In this document: positions 13,581-17,606 of the stretch, in pieces | How positions within the stretch are numbered: the first letter of the stretch is position 1 | Layout: the number at the start of each line of letters is the position of its first letter | DNA from: Candidatus Aenigmatarchaeota archaeon | GTDB taxonomy: Archaea > Aenigmatarchaeota > Aenigmatarchaeia > GW2011-AR5 | Assembly: GCA_016202845.1 (NCBI GenBank) | Contig: JACQNW010000045.1 | Coordinates: 1-17,606 of the forward strand | Direction: 5' to 3' | DNA length: 17,606 bases | Notes under the pieces: generated by a model | What the model saw: the letters and a program-made list of their open reading frames with translations, nothing else | Told to the model about the DNA's origin: nothing | Databases searched by the model: none | Made by a program: the position numbers and the translations under genes

Positions 13581-14366
13581 TTATTTCATTTTGGCATATT
13601 GTTTGTTTCTTTCAATTTTAGGTTTTATATGAGATACTTCAATTGTTCCATTTTGACAATGATAAAATCCATATCTAAGAATGTTCTCTAATTCACGCAC
13701 ATTTCCAGGAAATTCATATTCCTGCAACATAGCTCTTGCATCGGACGAGAGAGTTTTTTGTGCGCCATCCTTTCCGTTTAGCAGGCCAAGATAGAATTCG
13801 GCTATTGAAATTACATCTTCACACCTTTCTCTTAATGGTCTTATATCTATATGATTAATATCAAGCCTGTAAAACAAATCTCTTCGTATTCTACTTCCAT
13901 AAATATCTGCATTCGTAGCAGCAATTATTCTTACATCTGTTTCAGTTGGAGTTGTGCTGCCAATTCGTATTACAACTCCGTCTTCCAAAAATCTAAGAAG
14001 TTTTGGTTGAAGTTCTTTTGGCATAGCCCCGATTTCGTCAAGAAACAATACACCGTCGTTTGCAGCTTCTACGTAGCCTTCTCTGCTTCCACTGGCACCT
14101 GTGAATGCACCGCTGGTATGGCCAAAAAATTCTGATTCTGCCAAATCTTTTGGAATTGCACTGCAATTGACTGGAAGAAACACTTTTTCTGCACGCCTAG
14201 ATAATTTATGTACTCTTCGTGCAACTACTTCTTTTCCAACACCTGTTTCGCCAGTTATCAAAACATATTCGTCATTCTTAGCTGCTATTTCAATTTCTCT
14301 CAAAACTTCTTGTGAATGCGGTGACACCCCAACCCATTCATATTGTGTATTGACATTTCGTGACAT
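13581..14366 (-). CDS. Sigma54-activator-type AAA+ ATPase (lone central domain)
   Basis: About 261 residues from ATG 14366; a GTG at 14375 overlaps the AGGTGA ribosome-binding site and is not favoured. It is almost only the central AAA+ domain of bacterial enhancer-binding proteins: Walker A GETGVGKE, the sigma54-contact loop GAFTGA (about residues 86-91), Walker B VLFLDEIG, sensor I AATNAD, Arg-finger region RRDLFYRLD, PLRERCEDV and sensor II PGNVREL. No receiver or sensory domain precedes it and no Fis-type HTH follows; it ends NKQYAKMK. A separate HTH gene lies 11 bases upstream, apparently a split activator, and that partner is now broken by an IS. Archaea are not known to have sigma54, so the target is unknown. 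Recent transfer from bacteria is possible. Confidence 0.85.
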   Translation of the reverse strand: MSRNVNTQYEWVGVSPHSQEVLREIEIAAKNDEYVLITGETGVGKEVVARRVHKLSRRAEKVFLPVNCSAIPKDLAESEFFGHTSGAFTGASGSREGYVEAANDGVLFLDEIGAMPKELQPKLLRFLEDGVVIRIGSTTPTETDVRIIAATNADIYGSRIRRDLFYRLDINHIDIRPLRERCEDVISIAEFYLGLLNGKDGAQKTLSSDARAMLQEYEFPGNVRELENILRYGFYHCQNGTIEVSHIKPKIERNKQYAKMK

Positions 14367-14377
14367 GTTTTTCACCT

Positions 14378-14733
14378 TTATTCAGGAAATTTGTATGCGT
14401 CTAGATATTTCAGGTTTACAGTTCTATCAGTGCCTTTTAATTCACCGCTATCTATTTTTCTAATAACATCATCTTCTGAAACATTTAGTAGAAGTTTGGC
14501 AGCAACAGAAATGGGTATTTTTTCATTATCTAAAATGGCTTTCATTCTTTCTGGTATCGTGTCCGAGTACCTAATTGACATTAGACCTTCTCTATCAGTT
14601 TCAACTACTCTGTAATGGGTAACATGTTTTACACGAACTACTGGTCTTAAGTGTTGCCTTGCGTATGGCAATCTTTCAGCATTTGTTCTTTCAACGTCAA
14701 CTGTCCTATCAGGTTTAAGATGTTTAACATTAA
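14378..14733 (-). pseudogene. HTH (excisionase/MerR-like) protein, 3' part, cut by the IS
   Basis: The 3' portion of a gene whose original product would be 160 residues. The C-terminus carries a HTH_17-type DNA-binding fold: PISVAAKLLLNVSEDDVIRK, then IDSGELKGTDRTVNLKYLDAYKF. Before it lies a basic region (YARQHLRPVVRVKHVTHYRVVET). The reading frame is open to the IS edge. A TTG at 14671 could still start a 97-residue product, but with no convincing ribosome-binding site. Removing the IS and one ATTAA copy joins it in frame to the 44 codons at 15988-16119. The stop lies 11 bases before the ATG of the AAA+ gene, so the pair formed an operon, probably supplying DNA binding to the ATPase. The insertion also separates both genes from their promoter. 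Confidence 0.75.
14729..14733. repeat. Target-site duplication, left copy
   Basis: ATTAA directly abuts the left terminal repeat and is repeated at 15988-15992 after the right one. Confidence 0.85.
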
Positions 14734-14750
14734 TAGTATCTCCGAAAGTA
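14734..14750 (+). repeat. IS left terminal inverted repeat
   Basis: TAGTATCTCCGAAAGTA, 17 of 17 complementary to 15971-15987; similarity stops abruptly beyond this. Confidence 0.9.
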
Positions 14751-14760
14751 AAAATTAGCG

Positions 14761-14787
14761 GTTAAAGGGGCTATTTACCCCAGTAAC
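14761..14787 (+). promoter_or_regulatory. Hairpin in the transposase leader
   Basis: GTTA (14761-14764) pairs with TAAC (14784-14787), and GGGG (14767-14770) with CCCC (14778-14781), around a 7-base loop, ending 16 bases before the transposase ATG. IS elements often use such structures to block translation from read-through messages; that role is inferred. Confidence 0.4.
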
Positions 14788-14803
14788 CCACTAATTGGCT
14801 TTT

Positions 14804-15805
14804 ATGAGTAAGAAAGCCAACAAAATAGTGAATTTTATAGATAAAACGCTTTCTATCAAGCAAAATGCCACTTGGGAAGCTTCTGACTATGCAACTTTGG
14901 TGTCAACAGCAGCAAGCCACAACACATATCTTGAAACAGTAAACTCAGAGGAGATGCCTAATGCTGATACACTGCATTACAGGATTAAGGAAGATGTTGA
15001 CATAAGCAAACTCATTGACAAGTTCTTGTCGCAGACAAGAAAGCAGCTAAAGAATCTGAAGCGGAAAAAGGTTATCCTAATCGTAGACTACACGCACGAA
15101 TCTTTCTTCGGCAAGACAGAAGACGAGTGGATACACGGCTACAGGCCTGTTTCAGGAAGCAAAGGATCGTACACCTTTCTGGCAGCAAGCATTATTGTGG
15201 GTGACAAGAGATACTTCATCTATGCAAAACCTATAAGCACAATAAGCGATGAAACATTTGAGCTTATGCAGATACTTGCACAAGTAAGTCTGCTGGGCTT
15301 TAACACAAAGCTGTTGCTTATGGACAGAGGAATAGCGCACAGTTCTGAGAATCTTGCCATGCTACACGACTTGAACATAAAGTATCTTGGGCTTTACCAG
15401 AAGTATGAGAATATAAAGAAAATCATAAGACAGATGAAGCGAAGCTTCATCAACAGGGCTTTCAAGATAAAAGGCGTTCCAACAAGGCTTGTCATAGGCA
15501 AAGACATAGGGAAGCGAAAAATAAACTGGGTTTTTGTTACGAACCTTGAGCAGCAGGATTTTTTCAATTACCTGCTTCTCTACAAGAAGCGATGGAACAT
15601 AGAGACGGGCTTTCGCGTGCAGGATGAGGCGCAGATAAAGACAAAGAGCACAGATATAAAAATCAGATTTTTTGTCTTTCTTGCAGCATTGTTGCTGTAC
15701 AACTGGTGGAAGCTGCTGCGAAAACAAATCGCTTTCAAGCGATTTGTTATAGACATTGTTAGGGTGTGGGAATGTGTATACAAACACAGTGCAAAGCCAA
15801 CATAG
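14804..15805 (+). CDS. IS transposase, DDE type (IS4-class/ISH3-like)
   Basis: 333 residues from ATG 14804; an in-frame TTG at 14795 is less likely. The DDE catalytic triad is readable: D95 in LIVDYTHESFFGK, D174 in LLLMDRGIA, and E267 in YKKRWNIETGFR, which fits the Y-(2)-R-(3)-E signature of IS4-class enzymes. An N-terminal helical region (about 1-85) should bind the terminal repeats. The C-terminus (FFVFLAALLLYNWWKLLR) is the usual hydrophobic helix after the catalytic Glu. The enzyme cuts and pastes the element. There is no frameshift or internal stop, so it is probably active. Confidence 0.93.
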   Translation: MSKKANKIVNFIDKTLSIKQNATWEASDYATLVSTAASHNTYLETVNSEEMPNADTLHYRIKEDVDISKLIDKFLSQTRKQLKNLKRKKVILIVDYTHESFFGKTEDEWIHGYRPVSGSKGSYTFLAASIIVGDKRYFIYAKPISTISDETFELMQILAQVSLLGFNTKLLLMDRGIAHSSENLAMLHDLNIKYLGLYQKYENIKKIIRQMKRSFINRAFKIKGVPTRLVIGKDIGKRKINWVFVTNLEQQDFFNYLLLYKKRWNIETGFRVQDEAQIKTKSTDIKIRFFVFLAALLLYNWWKLLRKQIAFKRFVIDIVRVWECVYKHSAKPT

Positions 15806-15920
15806 TGAGAAAATGCTTGATAGAAAGAGAAACTTGTTTAGACATTATGCTCTGATTTTATTGAATTATATTTTTTGATAAGAATACGTTTGGTCAGAAT
15901 CTCTGATTTCTAATTGCTTA

Positions 15921-15955
15921 AGCCGCCAAGATAAAGTTTTGTGCTATTGGCGGCT
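15921..15955. repeat. 9-bp inverted repeat near the IS right end
   Basis: AGCCGCCAA (15921-15929) and TTGGCGGCT (15947-15955) are perfect complements with a 17-base loop. They lie between the transposase stop and the right terminal repeat. The rest of 15806-15970 holds no gene. It could terminate transposase transcription or block outside transcription entering the element. Confidence 0.5.
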
Positions 15956-15970
15956 CTGACTGTGCCAGTC

Positions 15971-15987
15971 TACTTTCGGAGATACTA
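15971..15987 (-). repeat. IS right terminal inverted repeat
   Basis: TACTTTCGGAGATACTA, the exact complement of 14734-14750. Its outermost bases supply the premature TAG (15985-15987) of the interrupted gene. Confidence 0.9.
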
Positions 15988-16119
15988 ATTAACTCTTGCC
16001 ATTTTTTTATCAAGGTGGGTTAATTCTGGAAAGCCCTTTGATGGCTGGTAGCCAGTTATTGGTTTGTCTGAACTTCCACGAACATAATCTTCAGCATCTC
16101 TAGCCTGATATCGTGCCAT
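15985..16119 (-). pseudogene. HTH protein, 5' part, truncated by the IS
   Basis: ATG 16119 starts 44 codons (MARYQARDAEDYVRGSSDKP, then ITGYQPSKGFPELTHLDKK, MARVN), then hits TAG inside the IS terminal repeat. GAGGCGA before the ATG is a plausible ribosome-binding site. Deleting the IS and one ATTAA fuses ARVN directly to VKHLKPDRTVDVERTNAER and on to the HTH part, restoring a 160-residue reading frame. This N-terminal region is polar and likely disordered; I recognise no domain. Confidence 0.7.
15988..15992. repeat. Target-site duplication, right copy
   Basis: ATTAA, an exact copy of 14729-14733, directly after the right terminal repeat. Confidence 0.85.
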
Positions 16120-16157
16120 ATTTGTCGCCTCATTATATTGTTATTATGTAGCCTATA

Positions 16158-16194
16158 GATTATTTAAAGCTATATATTTATGCCACTTATAAGT
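16158..16194 (-). promoter_or_regulatory. Promoter region of the disrupted HTH/AAA+ operon
   Basis: TATA-like boxes at 16161-16168 and 16171-16180 precede ATG 16119 by 40-60 bases. A perfect 10-bp palindrome ACTTATAAGT (16185-16194) sits just upstream, where an archaeal activator or repressor might bind. No sigma54-type -24/-12 (GG...GC) element is evident in this stretch. Confidence 0.4.
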
Positions 16195-16201
16195 AGTATA
16201 T

Positions 16202-16315
16202 TTAAAATCCAGTTGTGTCTGCTATATTTTTAGCCAAAGATTGCTCTGCTTTCCTCTCTTCCAGTTGCCTTATCATTTCTTTTTCAAATTCTGGGTCGTC
16301 AAGAATCTGCTGCAT
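16202..16315 (-). CDS. Possible small helical protein downstream of the MNT gene
   Basis: 37 codons from ATG 16315, or 42 from an in-frame GTG at 16330. The product MQQILDDPEFEKEMIRQLEE, then RKAEQSLAKNIADTTGF, is charged and helical. It begins only 12-27 bases after the MNT stop on the same strand, so it could be a third gene of the HEPN-MNT operon. Short ORFs of this length can occur by chance; the coding-like composition and position are the only support. Confidence 0.35.
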   Translation of the reverse strand: MQQILDDPEFEKEMIRQLEERKAEQSLAKNIADTTGF

Positions 16316-16342
16316 CTTCCTGCGAGCCACGAAGCTGCTTTA

Positions 16343-16969
16343 TTAGGACTTTATCCATACTTCCCGCATTTGTGGCGTAACATTAAAATCTGACATGTGT
16401 TTTCTGAAATCTTTCACTTTTTCTAATGGCACAAGTATAGAGTTTGAAGATATTTTTGTGCCGCTATGTTTTTGCAAAATGCCTTGCTGCAGATATTTTT
16501 TCCCATTTTTTGATAATTCATATCCGTACAAATGTCTTGAAAATTTCATTTTTTTCTTTTGAGGCAGGCCTGCAAGCGAAAATGTTATAAGAACTTTATG
16601 CTGAATATTTTTAGGCAAGCTTTCATATTTTCCATAAAGATGCATTCCATTTGATATTACATCATGCTTGAGATTTTCCCATTTTGGTGAATTAATATCT
16701 CCAACTATTATAGAAAATGAATTCTTTATCCCTCTTGGATGCCATGTCCTTGCAGCTTTATCCTCAAAATTATCCAGTTGCTCTTTCACTTTCTTTTCTA
16801 TTTCTTGTCTTTTGCCTGCATTCCATATATCTATAAATAAATCTATATCGCTTTCATCGTCAAACTCGCCTGATGCCACAGAGCCGTATAGAATTATGGA
16901 TTTTATGTCTTTTTTTAAGTCTTTTTCAAAAATGAAAGAGACAAAATCATATATGTAAGCAAGTATCAT
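16343..16969 (-). CDS. MNT-type nucleotidyltransferase of a HEPN-MNT pair
   Basis: 208 residues. The N-terminal minimal nucleotidyltransferase motif is clear: ILYGSVASGEFDDESDIDLFI, with G29-S30 and metal-binding D41 and D43. A C-terminal region (HLYGYELSKNGKKYLQQGIL, VTPQMREVWI) resembles archaeal nucleotidyltransferases of this group. In HepT-MntA systems the MNT protein is the antitoxin and AMPylates the HEPN RNase to silence it. The third catalytic acid is not certain; D91 in FSIIVGDI is a candidate. ATG 16969 overlaps the stop of the HEPN-like gene by four bases (ATGA), so the two are coupled. Confidence 0.8.
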   Translation of the reverse strand: MILAYIYDFVSFIFEKDLKKDIKSIILYGSVASGEFDDESDIDLFIDIWNAGKRQEIEKKVKEQLDNFEDKAARTWHPRGIKNSFSIIVGDINSPKWENLKHDVISNGMHLYGKYESLPKNIQHKVLITFSLAGLPQKKKMKFSRHLYGYELSKNGKKYLQQGILQKHSGTKISSNSILVPLEKVKDFRKHMSDFNVTPQMREVWIKS

Positions 16970-17370
16970 AAATCCTCACCTAGTTCTTTTTCTATAATTT
17001 TCTTTATTGTGAATAAATTTTCCACACATTTGTCTACGGTTTTGGATTCTTTGGGCTTTCCGTAGCAAAGAGAATTCCTGTATTCTTCTTGTTGCACAAG
17101 CAATGGCATGAGAGCATTTTTAGAAGGGAAGTCAAATTTTAATCTTGATTTTGCTATTTTTTCAGATGCAAAAAACCTGTGATTTACATTAAATCCTGGA
17201 TCTATAAGGTTTTTTAGATGAAGCAGTACAGCGAGCATATCGCATGATGCTTCAGAGCATGCAAATCCTACAAGCTTCTGCCTTGTGGTCGCTTGTTCTT
17301 TTCTTATCTTTTCATTGACATCTTCCAGCATGTATTTTATGCTTTCTTTGTGTGCTTCAATGGATGTCAT
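16966..17370 (-). CDS. HEPN-domain-like protein, partner of the nucleotidyltransferase
   Basis: 134 residues, all-helical, with the HEPN layout: ARQ-rich first helices, GFACSEASCDMLAVLLHLKNLI, NVNHRFFAS, and LVQQEEYRNSLCYGKPKES near residue 98. HEPN RNases use R-x(4-6)-H-x-Y. Here R98-N99 is present but the His position reads Tyr103, so RNase activity may be lost or altered. The alternative is a substrate-binding HEPN partner rather than a toxin. It is directly upstream of, and overlapping, the MNT gene. A TATA-like TATTAATATA (about 17388-17397) lies about 20 bases before ATG 17370, implying a leaderless mRNA. Four operator-like repeats precede it. Confidence 0.65.
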   Translation of the reverse strand: MTSIEAHKESIKYMLEDVNEKIRKEQATTRQKLVGFACSEASCDMLAVLLHLKNLIDPGFNVNHRFFASEKIAKSRLKFDFPSKNALMPLLVQQEEYRNSLCYGKPKESKTVDKCVENLFTIKKIIEKELGEDL

Positions 17371-17405
17371 ACTTAATTTTTACAGCACGTATATTAATAC
17401 TTTTC

Positions 17406-17491
17406 TGTTATGAATAACATATTATGTGTTATATGTAAAATAAAAGCATAAAATAATGTTATAGATAACTTTATAAATGTTATACGTAACA
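17406..17491. repeat. Array of four 14-bp operator-like palindromes
   Basis: Copies at 17406-17419 (TGTTATGAATAACA, perfect 6-bp arms), 17427-17440 (TGTTATATGTAAAA, one good arm), 17457-17470 (TGTTATAGATAACT) and 17478-17491 (TGTTATACGTAACA). Start-to-start spacing is 21, 30 and 21 bases, close to whole helical turns, so all would face one side of the DNA. The array lies just upstream of the predicted TATA box of the HEPN-MNT operon and may also serve a rightward gene beyond the window. The remaining bases, 17492-17606, hold no gene I can support. Confidence 0.55.
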
Positions 17492-17606
17492 TAATACAGA
17501 TGGGCCCGACGCCGACCTGATTTGAAATCCAATTGGGAGAATTGATTTATGTAAGGTATGTATAGCACTCTCGCACTATAGACCAAAGGACTATATAATA
17601 TACTAG

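Larger units (their letters stand above)
14734..15987 (+). mobile_element. Complete 1254-bp insertion sequence, IS4-class, ISH3-like
   Basis: Bounded by perfect 17-bp inverted terminal repeats (TAGTATCTCCGAAAGTA at 14734-14750, its complement at 15971-15987) and a 5-bp ATTAA target duplication. It holds one intact DDE transposase gene. Size, 5-bp duplication and transposase style fit the archaeal ISH3 group as I recall it; a database comparison would settle the name. It inserted into the HTH gene in opposite orientation to it. Intact ends, intact transposase and matching duplications indicate a recent insertion. Confidence 0.92.

Noticed and set aside
15362..15787. Open frames antisense to the transposase
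   Set aside because: They are shadows of the conserved DDE domain and lack start signals.
17406..17491. CRISPR-like array
   Set aside because: The repeats are only 14 bp with 7-16 bp gaps and are imperfect palindromes; operator sites explain them better.
17501..17530. GC-rich TGGGCCCGACGCCGACC followed by TGATTTGAA, resembling the complement of a tRNA 3' end
   Set aside because: No matching acceptor strand, D-arm or anticodon arm could be found within 100 bases, and the T-stem does not pair.

Overview
The window is AT-rich, gene-dense archaeal DNA. Its core is the RNA polymerase cluster rpoH-rpoB-rpoA1-rpoA2 on the minus strand, with archaeal traits: a split largest subunit (A' and A''), an unsplit B subunit, subunit H, TATA boxes about 25 bases before many starts, and a TrmB-type regulator. 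Small genes, an intein, toxin-antitoxin-like loci and divergent polymerase motifs suggest a DPANN-type lineage, but I cannot place it further from sequence reading alone.

Layout. Bases 1-1731 (minus): a six-helix membrane protein, then a two-gene operon of a small unknown protein and a heme-oxygenase-like, probably di-iron protein. A 17-bp palindrome separates that operon from a divergent TrmB-family regulator (1815-2570). Next come a small antitoxin and a MazF/PemK toxin with a one-base frameshift (2605-3132). The polymerase cluster fills 3133-13174 (minus): rpoH, rpoB, an 86-aa-class small gene, rpoA1, two small genes of about 107 aa, and rpoA2. rpoA2 carries a 475-residue LAGLIDADG intein inside its trigger-loop segment. 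The usual archaeal rpl30e-nusA-rps continuation is absent. An orphan Phd-like antitoxin follows (13316-13534). Then comes an operon of a HTH protein and a sigma54-activator-type AAA+ ATPase. The HTH gene is cut by a 1254-bp IS with 17-bp terminal repeats and a 5-bp ATTAA duplication. The right end holds a small ORF, a nucleotidyltransferase (MNT), a HEPN partner and an upstream array of four 14-bp operator-like sites.

Most notable readings. (1) rpoA1 and rpoA2 share a duplicated promoter-leader module. It has a perfect 20-bp palindrome ending 8-9 bases before each ATG and an upstream CTCCA/TGGAG stem conserved across a diverged loop. A related split version flanks a TATA box after rpoB, and rpoB has its own folded leader. 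This looks like a shared control system for RNA polymerase large subunits. (2) A GAFTGA-bearing AAA+ enhancer-binding-protein module sits in an apparent archaeon, paired with a separate HTH protein. (3) The polymerase active centre departs from consensus in the trigger loop and bridge helix, and the intein lies in that same trigger loop. (4) The IS-split gene rejoins exactly in frame when the IS and one target duplication are removed.

All statements come from reading the sequence by eye. Family assignments are from remembered motifs; promoters and hairpins are unfolded and untested predictions.
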